Positions 1 through 11,385 of a stretch of 64,000 nucleotides of DNA are shown piece after piece. The notes under the pieces are model-generated. The model saw only the letters and a list, made by a program, of their open reading frames with translations, ran no database searches and had not been told where the DNA came from. The position numbers and the translations under genes were made by a program. How positions within the stretch are numbered: position 1 is the first letter of the stretch; every line of letters starts with the position of its first letter. The stretch comes from Dugong dugon (taxonomy: Eukaryota > Chordata > Mammalia > Sirenia > Dugongidae). Location: the NCBI GenBank assembly GCA_030035585.1, contig CM057480.1:6627001-6691000 (forward strand). Direction: 5' to 3'.

Positions 1-287
1 CCTTTCCCTCCCCTGCTTAAATCATGTTTCGCTTATACTGGGGTTCCTCTGAGCTTACTCTTCCTATCAGTCGGGTCTCCCTGCTGTGCTCCCCAAACTC
101 CCCTATCCCAGAACCTGAACCCTCATTCTGGACAAGAAGATCCCTCTAGGGAATCCTTTCTCCCACAGGCATCCCTGTGTGTGCCATCACTTTCCAGCCT
201 CTCAGCCAGCCAGCAGGCCTGGGACCTCCTGCTGCTTCTGGTGCTGTCCTACAATGGGAGAAGTCTTTTCCCCTGCAGCGGCCACCA

Positions 288-403
288 CCCTACAGGACAG
301 AGTACAACTGTCCCATAGGGTTTACCAAGGAGCAGCTGGTGGATTCGGAACTGCCGACCTTTCAGTTAGCAGCCGAGCTCTTAACCCTCGCCACCAGGGC
401 TCC
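288..403 (-). repeat. AfroSINE, short form, truncated
   Basis: Minus-strand copy keeping the tRNA-like head (ends CCACCAGGGCTCC on the plus strand) and most of the body; the 3' tail is missing. Confidence 0.85.
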
Positions 404-589
404 TGCAGCAGCCACAGCTAGTCTTTGAAAAGGCCGGAGAGGCTGTAGCACTGCCCTCCGGAGGGTCTGCATCTCACAGGGGGGCCGGGGTGCGGGGGTG
501 TGGCGGTCACTCTCCCTTGGGCTGGCTTAGTTCAGCCAGACTGGACTCTGCTGTTCCTTTAAGGCTTGCTGTTCCCTCCACCTGAGACC

Positions 590-870
590 TTCCCTCCCCC
601 TCCACTTCATTCAGGTCTCATCACTTCCTCAGAGCCTCCCCCTGCAACTAGACAGGGCCCTGGTCCAGCTCTCCTCCATCCCCTTTCTCTGCTGAATTTC
701 TCCTCAAGCACTTTCATTACCTGAAATTCTGTATCTGTTCATTTCTTCCTTGTTGTCTCACGAGAATTGAAGGAACACAAGCACTGGGAAACTCCTCTGT
801 CTCTCTCACTGCTCGATTCCTCCATTCTCACTGCACAGAGATGCTCAAAAGATACTCGGTGAACGGACAA
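590..870 (+). repeat. L2 LINE 3' fragment
   Basis: Matches the recalled L2 3' end: the CATTCAGGTCTCA stretch, then CACTTTCATTACCTGAAATT and a degraded Alu-independent tail. Old and diverged. Confidence 0.5.
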
Positions 871-1144
871 ATGGACAAACAGAATGAAGGACCCAAAGAT
901 TTCCACAATAACTTTATTTAGTGAGCATTGCATTTCACCAGGAAAATAAGAGGGGGAGGAGAAATATGCCAGGAAAACCGTTCCTCGGTTTCCAATTCTA
1001 AAATCAAGAACAGAAATTCAGGTCGTATTACGAAAATCTAGTTCCCATCACTGGGAGGTAGTATTTGGGTGAATTTATGGACTTTTTCCAGAAAAGTCAC
1101 CTGTGGTCAATTAAAAATGACTGCAAATTTCTTGCTATTCCTCT

Positions 1145-1440
1145 CATCAAAACATGTAGTCTGTTTCCCCTTCCCTTGAATCTGGGCTGGCCTTGGAACT
1201 TGCCTTCCCCAGTGGAATGCGGGGGAATCAGGCTAGGTAACTCCTGAGTGGGGTAGCCTTTGCTTCATGTGCTTAGAAAACTCATGCTTGGAACCCCATG
1301 GCCACGTTGTGAGAAACCCAAGCAAGCACTCTGGTTGACAGCTTCCCCTCACTGTACTGCTAGCCAGGTGAGCTAGCCATTCTGGACTTTCCAATAGCAC
1401 ATCCGTCCGGATGACTAGAGCCCCGACCAAAAACCAGTAG
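1145..1440 (+). repeat. MLT1-like LTR fragment
   Basis: Contains the typical CTTGAATCTGGGCTGGCCTT block, then the Cys/His-free LTR body and a GAGCYCCGACC-like section. Diverged solo LTR fragment of an ancient MaLR element; family call from memory. Confidence 0.45.
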
Positions 1441-2235
1441 AGCAGAAGACTGGCTTGTCTGAGTCCAGTATGCCTACAGAGTATTCACAAATGATCGTAA
1501 TCAAAACACTATTTTTATTTGCTTTATCTCTTAATGAACATAAAACAGAGCTATTTTCTGAGTTGGAGCTGAGGGCTGGAAGGCTTTCTTCAGCCAGACA
1601 ATGCCTTCTTTTCTCCTTGAGTAAAACCCAGGGAATGAATGATATTCAAGTTTCCTTCCTATCACTGTCAACAGCTAGTCCCAGCAAAATGCATGAATTC
1701 ATTAATTTATTCACTCACGATTCCCTTCCAGAGCTTGGGCCAGACCAGCAGCCCCAGAGGAAAATCCGTGTTCTGAAAACCCAAGAGCTGGTCACCACCT
1801 CTCAGAGCCTCAACAAGCCTAATTCACCAGCATCTCTGGAAGGTTCTTTCCATGTGTGAGATTATGTCCATGAACCAGATGCCTCTCCAGATAGTAAGTA
1901 TCCATGAGAATGAGGTGGGAAGGGGGATTGTAAATCCCCAGGGAACTTCCAAAGGGGCTAATAACCGCAACACTTTTTTCTGTGAGCTCTCCACCAAGCC
2001 ACCATCTCTCCCACAAACTTTCTCACCAAAACTAAACTTGAGATTTGACAAACCTGTAGTACAGAGCTATAATCTTATTTCTCACAACTGGACCAATATG
2101 ATGTCAATAAAAGCTTCATCTCTATTTCTTCTCAGGAAAAAGGGAGGGTGCTCCTTTCTCCACACGATATGTCTTTATATGTTCAAGTCACCTGACTGGG
2201 AATAAGATGCTTCCTTAAAAATACAGATGATTTAT
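1441..2235. other. No feature recognised
   Basis: Intronic sequence without a recognisable repeat or conserved coding frame. The 134-codon frame at 1455-1859 shows no motif. Confidence 0.5.
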
Positions 2236-2740
2236 GGCACCATGGTTGAGATTGAAAACAAGCTCAATGTTCATCACCAGTGGGCTGGGTATTGATTAAA
2301 AGGAATGGGGATGCTCTGAGCTCAACAGAATGACACCCTATGTGTAAGAGAAAAATAAGAGCAAGTATTCCTTGCTAGTCAAATCTACAGTGACTGGTAC
2401 CTGTAATCTGTTTGTAATTAATTTGTTTTTTTTTTTTTAACCCCACACAAAACTGGGTATCTGTGTAGCTGCTTAGAATGTAATGAAGTTGCAAATGCTT
2501 TTTACTATTGCCTTCATATTTAATTACTGCTTATACTAAATAACTAATGTCAAGTATGCGAAGTAAGGAGCGAGGAAGAGACACAGGACACAATCGCCTA
2601 TTCACATTATGATCTTAATAGGGGTTGGAGGAATGCTTTTTTTTTTCTTTCCCAAAGCCACTTTATAAATATGTGCACCAAATTGTTAACAATAGTTATC
2701 TCTGAGGATGACCAGCAATTTATTTTCTGTGTTTTCTAAA
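2236..2740 (+). repeat. Old L1-type LINE 3' fragment
   Basis: Starts near a CATCACCAGTGGGCTGG motif and ends with TGTTAACAATAGTTATCTCTG, both recalled from the 3' region of old L1/HAL1 elements. Strongly diverged. Confidence 0.4.
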
Positions 2741-2776
2741 TGTCCACATAAACAAACAAACAAACAAACAAAAACC

Positions 2777-2975
2777 TCATTGCCATCAAGTTGATTTTGT
2801 GACTCAGTGACCCTATAGGACGGAGTAGAACTGCTTCATAGTGTTTCCAAGGCTGTACATCTTTCCGGAAGCAGACTGCCACATCTTTCTCCCAAGGAGC
2901 GGCTGGTGGGTTCCAGCTGCTGTTTTTTTCAGTTCGCAGTCAAGCACTTTAACCACTGCACCACCAGAGCTCCTC
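2777..2975 (-). repeat. AfroSINE, long form
   Basis: Full-length minus copy including the CTTTCTCCC/AGACTGCCACATC segment absent from short forms. Its poly(A)-like tail is an (AAAC)n run at 2751-2773. Flanks AAATGTCCACA (2739) and AAATTTCCACA (2976) are a target-site duplication with one mismatch. Confidence 0.9.
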
Positions 2976-3059
2976 AAATTTCCACAGGGGGCTTAAATAA
3001 AGCATAGAGCTCTCCTCTGAGGTTCATTTACCTGTGCTTGCTTTGTCAGACCTCAAAAG

Positions 3060-3235
3060 GAATTTAATAATGGGCACTGTTCCAGGCACTTCACACACAT
3101 TATCTCATTTAATCCTCACCAGAATCCTACAGAGTAGCTACTACTATCATCTTCATTTACAGGTGAAGAAATTGAGGCAACAACAGGTAAGTCACCCAGT
3201 GACACAGCTAGAGAGAGGCAGGTCTACATAGTAAC
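3060..3235 (-). repeat. MIR SINE
   Basis: Plus strand reads through the reverse MIR core: TCATTTAATCCTCACCAGAA, then TTTACAGGTGAAGAAATTGAG and GACACAGCTAG. Confidence 0.85.
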
Positions 3236-3530
3236 CTCAGGTCTACACAGTAACCTCTAGGCTTTGCTACTTTTGACAGCAACAACACTCCCTCCCCCAC
3301 AGCCTGGAAAAGCTCACCCCTATAAACCTTGGTCTACAACCAGCCAGTTTTTATAACACACTTCCCTGCGTGTCACCAACTACTGCTTAATCAACTCCTC
3401 AACTGCTTTCTTTTTTTCCTGTATCATGTCTTAGCGCAACAACCCTCAATGGCTCTCAGGTGCCTGCAGGTCAAGAGTAAATTCCTCTCAGATTCAACCC
3501 ATCTGAGTTCAATCACAATCCCTAAAATAA

Positions 3531-3727
3531 AACAATCCAGTTGCTGTCGAGTCCACTCCAACTCATGGTGACTACATGCGTGTCAAGAGTAGAACTGTGC
3601 TCCTTAGGGTTTTCGATGGCTGGTTTTTTCAAAAGTAGATAGCCAGCCCTTTCTTCTAAGGTGCCTCTGAGTGGACTCAAATCTCCAACCTTTCAGCTAA
3701 CAATCTGCACTACCCAGGGACACCGCT
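3531..3727 (-). repeat. AfroSINE-related SINE, older variant
   Basis: Has the GTTGCTGTCGAGTC 3' end and an AfroSINE-like head, but the body differs (TTTTCGATGGCTG, GGTGCCTCTGAGTGGACT). This is the subfamily also seen at 19097, 24944 and 28393. Confidence 0.75.
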
Positions 3728-6244
3728 AAAATACACCCAGTGAAATAAAATCTCTCCAGCCAAATGTTCAGTCTTTCTCAGGCTTCTGCTCCTAAATCCT
3801 GACCTCTGGAGCCCACCCTCCTGCTGTCTCATGTTGAGCCTCTTAGCCTCTGAAACAAAAACACAAAACCTACCACCTTCGCGTGGATTTCAACTCCACA
3901 CTGCATTTATTTGAACCACTATCCTGGCTCCTTAAATTTCTACACATCCCCTCAGGCACAACCCAGTAGCAGACATGTGGAGAAGCTGGAAAAACCTATT
4001 TATCTGCCTCCCAACCCCCACCCTCCTGCTGCTCAGAGGGAAGGAACACAGCCCTCAATGTCCTTCTCCAGGATGTGCCCCCGGGGGCTCCCGCTTAAGC
4101 CAAGACACCATCCCTGTGCCCCTAATTTCACTCATGGCCCCACAATCCAGAAGCCTACCCCCAGGGGGGGTCTGTGATCAATTTAGTTCAAGGCTTAGGG
4201 CCAATCATAAAACAGCTTGGTCCAAGATGGCAGCTAGTCCAATACAGAGCCTTTGTTCCTACGGGTTCCCTGGGGCACGCTGCAGCAAGAGGGACATCCC
4301 AGGCGTATTTTCTCTCCCACTGAAGAGCTCTGTCACAGAGGGAAAATTCCTTCCCCTGCTCCCCAAAGAAAAAGCTGCTCATAAGCCTGGATGATACAAG
4401 CTGCTTTTTCCTTTCTTCCGCTCTCTTTTTTGCAACCTGGACACACTCTCCAGATCCCTATTTTGTCCCTCTGAAATTCTTAAGCTCCCCCAAATAATAC
4501 GTTTTCTATGATGAATGTCACACAAGAGGTAATTAACTTAGAACTGCCCACCCGCTCAGCGCCGCCAGCTCTCCCAATATCATTACTAATGGGAAGAAAA
4601 GATGTGGACCAGACTGACTCAGAGAACCCAAACAACTTTATGTTTAGCTGAGTGAATTCATCCAGGAGGAAGGATGGTACACAATCAGAGTCGATCCCAA
4701 ATACGCTCCTTGTTGTTGCCTGGACCGGCTTTTTGCTAGCTGTAGCCTGAAATTCTACCCTGGAATTTTACTACGTAGGAATTTTTTTAAGGGGGGGAAG
4801 GGGGAGGAGACTGAGACCCCACGCTCATCAAAAAGAACCAACTATCCCATCACCCCCAAGAAACACTGCCAAACAAGGTTTAAAAACGTGCTGAACCAGC
4901 AACGTTGCCATTATCACTTTTTTTTTTTTTTTTTAAAGCCCACTCCGGGAGTTCTCTAAAAACAACAACAAAAACAGGAAGGGGGAGAGGCTGGTTTTAA
5001 AAAAATGTTTCGCATTTTGTGTATTTTGATAAAGAGAATAGCTTGTTTTTGACTTAGGGGGGAAAAAAACCCACTCCTCTGCCCACACCTCAGGATTTCT
5101 AATTAGAAAGGGGTGGGTGGTGGGGGTGGAGAAATGGCTTGAGATTCTGGGATCTGATCAATGCAACATGTTAGGGGCAGAGCACAAGGTCAAAAGGAAA
5201 TGATTAATCCCATGACAGAAACAGGCGGATGGGGCTGGGAATGGTCCCCCAACAAAATCCTCACTGAGAAGTACACGTCAAAAAGACACTCTGGTTAGCA
5301 GGGTTTTCTCCCCAGCCACACTCAGTATTCGTATCTTGGGTCCATCATCCTTACAACATTTTTTAAAACTCCAAATAACTAATGTCTGCTCGAGCTGGTT
5401 TTCCTTAGAGGTTATTTTTATTTGCTGATTACACGTGCCTTGTTGCAAAAGGAGATCTGCGTCCAGCCGGAGAGAGAATGCCTCCAGTCATCTGGATGAC
5501 TAAGACATTCTATGACCATTTCCATTACTGGCGGGAACCACGCCGACCGTTAATGGAGGAGGGAATATTTTAGGCCCATTTAAAAGAAGTTACCAGTCAA
5601 GACATACAATATCCCTTTGAAATGCTATGACATCAACACTCTTTGAAAGTACAGAAATAGGGCCACAACAAGAGGGGGAAGGGAAATGCAAAAATTCTTT
5701 GGGAAACAAATTTTCCTCTTAGCTTTTCTCCTTTGCCTTTAGATCACGTGCAAAAATTCATATTCCTCAATAACAATGCGAAATTCCCTCTCTCCTACAG
5801 ACTGGCATTTAAACAAGCTCAGAATTGCCCCAACACATTTCTGCCCCATTACTGACCTCATCCCCCAAACAGGCAATTGCAAAAGAGAAATTGCGAGGAG
5901 GGATGAATGCCACCATGGGCCTCCCCACAGGCTAAATTCTGAAACCACTGGGGACTGGGTGGGGTCTTGTTCTACTTTTAAAAATTCATGATAACAGATG
6001 ACTATCTTGCTTTGACAGGCACTGCAGACATACCCCAAGAAAGCTCTAGGCCACAAAATCTTACTAACTAGATGGGAGTGGCCGTTGACTGCGCAATTCA
6101 GGAGTTTGGCAATCCCTCCATCTGTGGGCACGGCTGTGTGCGTGCATGCTTTTCCTGGTCCACAGGGGGCATCAAATTCTTAAAAGGGGGCCTGAGTATT
6201 GGGGGGCAGGTGGGTGGGTAAGAGTTAATAATCTATACCCAAAA
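3728..6244. other. Repeat-poor intronic block
   Basis: About 2.5 kb with no recognisable interspersed repeat apart from short homopolymers (T run at 4919-4934). Several frames exist (such as 3975-4394 +) but none looks conserved. Candidate for non-coding conservation, which cannot be judged from one sequence. Confidence 0.5.
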
Positions 6245-6399
6245 CGGAGACCTGATGGCACAGTGGTTAAGCATTTGGCTGCTAACCAAAAGGTCAGCAG
6301 TTTGAATCTACCAGCCACTCCTTGGAAACCCAATGGGGCAGTTCTACTCTGTCCTATGGGGTTGCTATGAGTCAGAATTACAATGGGTTTGGTTTTGGG
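6245..6399 (+). repeat. AfroSINE, short form
   Basis: Runs from the tRNA-like head (GACCTGATGGCACAGTGG) to the TTTGGTTTTGG tail. Similar flanks (TATACCCAAAAC upstream, TATACACAAAAC downstream) suggest a target-site duplication. Confidence 0.92.
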
Positions 6400-7596
6400 T
6401 ATACACAAAACACTCTCTACCATCCCCACCAGACAAAAAAGTAGAGGAAGGAGGCCCATTTACCCAGGGAAAACAGGCAGGGCTCTCACCCAGACTCCTT
6501 CCTCTAAGCACGCTGTTTAATTTCCTAGGGGAAAACTGCAATGCCAGGGTTTATCATCTATGACAGATAAGAGGACCCAGCCCTGCCTTCCCGGACAAGG
6601 GATGTTTGACCACCAAGCCTTGGTGGCAGCCCCTACAGGCCTGGCTCCTGACTTTATCCATCCAAACCGCAGCCTGCTGTCCCACGGGAGTGGCTTTAAT
6701 TTAAACCGCAGCTATCTTGCTGGCCTCCCCCCTCCCTCTCCCAGCTCTCTGCCTCCCTGGCCTCCCAGGACTAAGATCCTGGGATCCCATTTCCTAACAC
6801 AGGAGGGTCCTTGAAAACTTCTAAATACCATCTTAACCCCAACCTCAGAGCCTGTGGCCACATGGGGACTTTCGGACAAGGCTCCGGTATTAGAAGACCC
6901 TGGCATCCAAGAGTCTCCAGTGGAGCTTGGTGGCACCCGCAGGGACAAGAGCAGTGACCCAGACCCAGCCACTGCTGTGTAACCTCCCAGAACACTTTCC
7001 AGTAAACATCAAACAAGATTGTCTCCCCACATTTGCGATGAAAAGCCATGGGAAGCTCTTTTTCCTGCAACACCGGTGTCCACAGTGCTAACAGCTGCTC
7101 CCCAGCCCAGCCACTGCTCCCCAGCTGCGGGGATAGGAATGAAGGCAACGGCATCAGGTGTTATTAAACACGGCCAGGTGAGGAGGGGCAGGTAACCTCA
7201 GCTGCCTGTTCACAGACGAGGAAGGAAGCAAGTAAAGAAGCAAACTTCAAGAACACAAAAGGATAAAGGAGCAGAGAATTAGCGCAAAAAAAAAAAAAAA
7301 AAAAGCCAAAGTATGTTCCTTACTTTCTGAGGGGCCCTTCCAACAGCCCCACGAACTAACGGCTCAAGCCCCACCCCCTCCAGGGAACAGGGTAGTGTCA
7401 GGGGTAGAAGTCTAGAGAAAAGATAAGCGTTTATGGGCCAGACCTTGCAGAACTCCCCTGGTGGGATTCCTCTGGATTCCTGGACTTGTAGAACTAAGCA
7501 GGCTGGGAGACACACCCTCCCCTGGGTACACAACTGTCAAATCTCCCCCAACACTGCTGATCTCTGCATTTTATTACACATATAGTATACCATGAT
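6400..7596. other. No feature recognised
   Basis: Intronic sequence with an A run at 7286-7304 that may be the tail of an unrecognised retroelement. Nothing coding is evident. Confidence 0.5.
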
Positions 7597-7754
7597 GGAA
7601 ACCCTGGTGGCGGAGGTTAAGAGCTATGCCTGGTAACCAAAAGGTTCGAATCCACCAGCAGCTCCTTGGAAACCCCACAGGGCAGTTCTACTCTGTCCTA
7701 CAGGGTCACTATGTGGCAGAATCGCCTCCATGGCAACGGGTTTGGTTTTGGTTT
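7597..7754 (+). repeat. AfroSINE, short form
   Basis: Head-to-tail copy flanked by the exact duplication TATACCATGA (7586-7595 and 7755-7764). Confidence 0.93.
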
Positions 7755-7764
7755 TATACCATGA

Positions 7765-7908
7765 AGCTGCCCTGTTAATCAGCTGCTAACTGCAAGGTCG
7801 GTGGTTGGAACCCACCAGCCACTCAGTGGGAGAAAAGACCTGGCGATCGGCTCCCATAAAGATTACAGCCTAGGAAACCATATGGGGCTGTTCTACTCTG
7901 TCCTGTAG
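7765..7908 (+). repeat. AfroSINE, long form, truncated head
   Basis: Directly follows the previous SINE's target duplication. It has the long-form GGGAGAAAAGACCTGGCGATC segment and stops after TCTGTCCTGTAGGG. Confidence 0.85.
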
Positions 7909-7924
7909 GGCCAGAAAATCTTTT

Positions 7925-8041
7925 GAAGCATGGACCTACCATTATCTCTATTCAACAAATAAGATAACCAAGGCACAGAGAGATTTTCTAGCCCATGTAA
8001 GGTCACACAGCTAGGAAGTGGCTTCTGTCTGGCTCTTTGCC
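7925..8041 (-). repeat. MIR SINE fragment
   Basis: Reverse MIR core: AAGGCACAGAGAGATTTTCT then AAGGTCACACAGCTAGGAAG. Confidence 0.75.
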
Positions 8042-8057
8042 ACTCCTGTATAAATCA

Positions 8058-8143
8058 AAAATGAAACCCGTGGCCACTGAGTGAGTTCCAACTCGTGCCG
8101 ATCCCATATGTTACAGAGCAGAACTGCCCCATAGGGTTTTCTT
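8058..8143 (-). repeat. AfroSINE, long form, 3' half (split)
   Basis: First half of a minus-strand AfroSINE interrupted by the element at 8144-9138; it continues at 9139-9264. The preceding ACTCCTGTATAAA (8042-8054) is its target duplication. Confidence 0.88.
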
Positions 8144-9138
8144 TTTTCTTTTTAATTTTATTGTACTTCAGGTGAAAGCTTACAGAGCAAATAGTTTCTC
8201 ATGAAATAGTAGTACACATGTTGTTCTATGACATTGGTTAACAAGCCCACAACATATTAAGCCTCTAAATTCTCAACCTTTTTTTTTTTTTTTTTGATGA
8301 AAATACAGATAGCCAAAGATACACCGTTTCAAAAATTTCTACATTCACAGTTCAGTGACACTGACTATGCTCTTCCAACTGTGCTGTTATTCTCACTTAA
8401 GATGAAGGCTTACAGAACAAAATAGTTTTTCATTTAACAGTTACTACACATGTTGCCCTATGACAATGGTTAACAGTCTCACAGCACATCAAGAATATCC
8501 TTACTCCACCTTGTGTTCCCTATCACCAGGGGACTTCCTTGTCCCCTTCTGTCTTCTGGCCCTTGTCACTGGACTACTGTACCTCATTAGTCTCATTTGT
8601 TTTTTTTTTATTTTATTTTAACACCATTTCAAAACTTTTTACTTACACATTTAAGTGATATTGACTATGCTCTTCTAATTGTGCTGCCATTCTCGCCCAA
8701 GATGTAGGCTTACAGGACAAAACAGCCTCCCATTTAATAGTTACTACAAATGTTGCCCTATAGCAGTGGTCAACAATCTCACAATACATCGACAGTGTCC
8801 TTATTCAATTTGTGTTCCTTATCATCAGTTTCCTACTCTCCCTCTGCCTTCTGGCCCTTGTCACCGGACTCCTGTACCTCGTTAGTCCCATTTAGTTTTA
8901 CTGGGCTGTCCATTCCCAGGCTTAACATCGAACCTCGAAGGTAACTTCACCTCTGAGCTGAAAGGGTGTCTGGGGGCCACACTCTCGAGGTTTCTCTAGT
9001 ATTCTTTAGGCCAGTAAATCTGGTCTTTTTTTGGGGGGGCGGGGGGGGGGAGTTAAAATTATGCTCTACATCTTTCTCCAGCTCTGTCCAGAACCCTCTG
9101 TTGTGATCCTGGTCAGAGCAGTCAGTGGTGGTAGCCGG
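8144..9138 (-). repeat. Elephant-abundant poly(A) retroelement (L1-like 3' region)
   Basis: A 995-bp insertion bounded by a perfect 16-bp duplication CCCATAGGGTTTTCTT (8128-8143 and 9139-9154). On the minus strand it ends with an AATAAAATT signal and A-rich tail (low coordinates) and begins GGCTACCACCACTGACTGC. It contains about 300-bp internal repeats (ACTATGCTCTTC near 8364 and 8662; GGCTTACAG at 8186, 8407 and 8707). It is homologous to 10120-10862 and 57601-58100. I think it is an L1 3' region, 5' truncated, but am unsure of the family. Confidence 0.7.
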
Positions 9139-9264
9139 CCCATAGGGTTTTCTTGGATGTAATCTTTACAGAAACAGATTATCAGGCCTTTCTTCCTTGG
9201 AACTGCTGGATTTGATCCGCCAACCTTTTGATTCATAGTCGAGAACAAACCATTTGTGCCACCT
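9139..9264 (-). repeat. AfroSINE, long form, 5' half (split)
   Basis: Continuation of the AfroSINE begun at 8058: GTAATCTTTACAGAAACAGA, then the tRNA-like head ending GTGCCACC. It is followed by a second exact copy of ACTCCTGTATAAA (9273-9285). Confidence 0.87.
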
Positions 9265-9285
9265 AAAGACATACTCCTGTATAAA

Positions 9286-9440
9286 AACCCGTTGCCATCA
9301 AGTTGATTCCAACTCATAGCGACCCGACAGGACAGAGCAGAACTGCCCCAATGAATTTCCAAGAAGTGCCTGATGGGTTTGAACTGCTGACCTTTTGGTT
9401 AGCAGCTATAGCGCTTAACCCCTATGCCACGAGGGTTTCC
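9286..9440 (-). repeat. AfroSINE, short form
   Basis: Complete minus copy next to the second ACTCCTGTATAAA and followed by ACTCCTATATAAA (9441-9453). It therefore inserted into the same target as the SINE at 8058-9264. Confidence 0.92.
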
Positions 9441-9453
9441 ACTCCTATATAAA

Positions 9454-10119
9454 GTACTCCCAAACACATTACTTCTAAAATGAGTCCTACCACAAATAAA
9501 AAGAAAGCAGCCTCATGCCAAGAGGGAGCTAAGACTCAAAGGCAAATGTGGGAAAAGGCAGATGCTAGGGGAATCTTGTCAGCACATTCATTTTTCAAAT
9601 GAATTTAACTTATACCTTTAACTGTGTACAAAGCTGGCCTCAACAGGAACTCAATATATACTTCCCAAATAGGCGAGTCTAGTTAAGTCAGGCATTGGGT
9701 AGGCTGCTTCCCTATATTGTCTCATTAAAAAGGCACTACTATCTAATAAGTGATAATCCCACCTCCATTTTTCACAGATGTGGAAACTGAGGTTTTGTCC
9801 AAGCCACGTGGCTGGTACGCAATTCTACCCAGAAACCCCAGGAAAGACTCCATGGAGCTTTTATTCTTCACAGGGCTGGACACACATGAATATTAGTAAT
9901 CAACAATACATGTTGAGCTGGTTTATAATTCTTACCTAGACTTCACAGCTTTAAAGGAAAGGTCTGTACCTATGACACCAACAACTGAGGTCTAAAAGAG
10001 CAAACAGCTTTACAGCCAGGTCTAAGAGTGGGGGGTGCTGACAAGCAGGGGTTTCCATAAAACTGCCCCTCGGGGCACAGTCACGGATACTTCTTAGACA
10101 TAACCAAACACATCTCGGG
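9454..10119. other. Mostly unrecognised, with one MIR
   Basis: Apart from the MIR at 9690-9805, no repeat or coding feature was recognised. Confidence 0.4.
9690..9805 (-). repeat. MIR SINE fragment
   Basis: Diverged reverse MIR core with TTTTTCACAGATGTGGAAAC and a degraded CCAAGCCACGTGGCTGG segment. Confidence 0.65.
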
Positions 10120-10862
10120 ATTGGTTTTCTGGGTTTGAAGGCTCAGGGTCATAGTCTCGTAGGGCAACTCGGTCAACTGGCATATTAGAATTCATGAAGG
10201 TTATGCTCTCATCCTAGTTTGGGGAGTAGCTTCTGGGGTCTTAAAAGCTTGCAAGCAGTCATCTAAGATACAAAGAAGGAAACCAAAGACTCAAAGAAGA
10301 AACTAGTCTACAGGACTAAGTCTACATGAAGCATGACCTCATCTACCCTGAGTCCAGAAGAACTAGATGGTGCCCGGCTACCACCACCAACTGTTTGGAT
10401 AAGGGCCACAGAATGGGAGAAAAATGTGGAACAGAACTCAAATTCTTAAAAAGTCCAGACTTGCTGGAATGGTTGAGATTAAAAGACTCTCAGAGACTAC
10501 GGCCCTTGAAATACGAAAACCTCCATAAACCTTCAACCAAAACTAACCCCCTGAGGTCACCTTTTAGCTAAATAAGTTTGGCTTATAAAACAAAGAACAG
10601 TACCCGTGAGTACTGTGCACCTTTTAAAAATTATCTGTGAGACCAAATGGTCAACAATCACTCTAAAGCAAAGATGAAAGGGTAAGAGGACAGGGAAATC
10701 AAATTCCTGGAAAAGAAATATTTAGAAGGGAATTAATGAGAACGTTGACACATTGTGGAAAATGTAACCAATGTTTCTGAACAATTTGTGTAGGAACTGT
10801 TCAACGAGAACCTAACTTGCCGTGTAAATTTTCACAGACAACACAATTTAAAAAAATAATAA
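10120..10862 (+). repeat. Elephant-abundant poly(A) retroelement (L1-like 3' region)
   Basis: Plus-orientation relative of the element at 8144-9138. It includes GCTTCTGGGGTCTTAAAAGC, GTGCCCGGCTACCACCACCA and a 3' A-rich tail at 10845-10862, and extends further 5' than the 8144 copy. Internal frames such as 10326-10571 carry no recognisable domain. Confidence 0.65.
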
Positions 10863-11198
10863 ACTTGCCCTAGGATGGTGAGCATGTTGTCCTTGGAGGG
10901 TGGGGACCCGCTCAGTCCACCTGGCGGGGGAAGGCCCCTGAGAGTTGTCAGGAGCCAGCCGCTGCATTCTCGGTCCATCCTCTTGGCCCCACCTTCTGTG
11001 AATTCCTACATCTCTGCAAGATTTTCTGGGATCTGGTCCAGAGTACATCAGGCACACTGGGGTCTAAGCCACCCGCCTCCCACGTTTCTACCCAAGTGAC
11101 CCTCAGGTGGTGAATCGGCAGCCCTGGTTTGGCTCTTGGGCCCACAGCTTCAAGCTTAACACTTCAGCTCTGTCTGAAGCTTATGGTTCCCTTCTACT
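10863..11198. other. No feature recognised
   Basis: Unique intronic sequence between two repeats. Confidence 0.4.
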
Positions 11199-11385
11199 GG
11201 AGCCCCGGTGGCATAGTAGTTAAGAGCTCAGCTGCTAAGCAAAAGGCTGGCAGTTGGAATCCACCAGCTGCTCCTTGGAAACCCTATGGCAGTTGGAATC
11301 CACCAGCCAGTCCTCGGAAACCCTATGGGCAGCTGTGCTCTGTCCTACAGGGTTGCTGTGAGTCAGACTCCACACAGGTTTCTAC
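11199..11385 (+). repeat. AfroSINE, short form, with internal duplication
   Basis: Normal head, then a 39-bp segment (GGCAGTTGGAATCCACCAG...) present twice in tandem at 11249-11287 and 11288-11326 with few differences, then a normal tail that decays. Confidence 0.9.
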
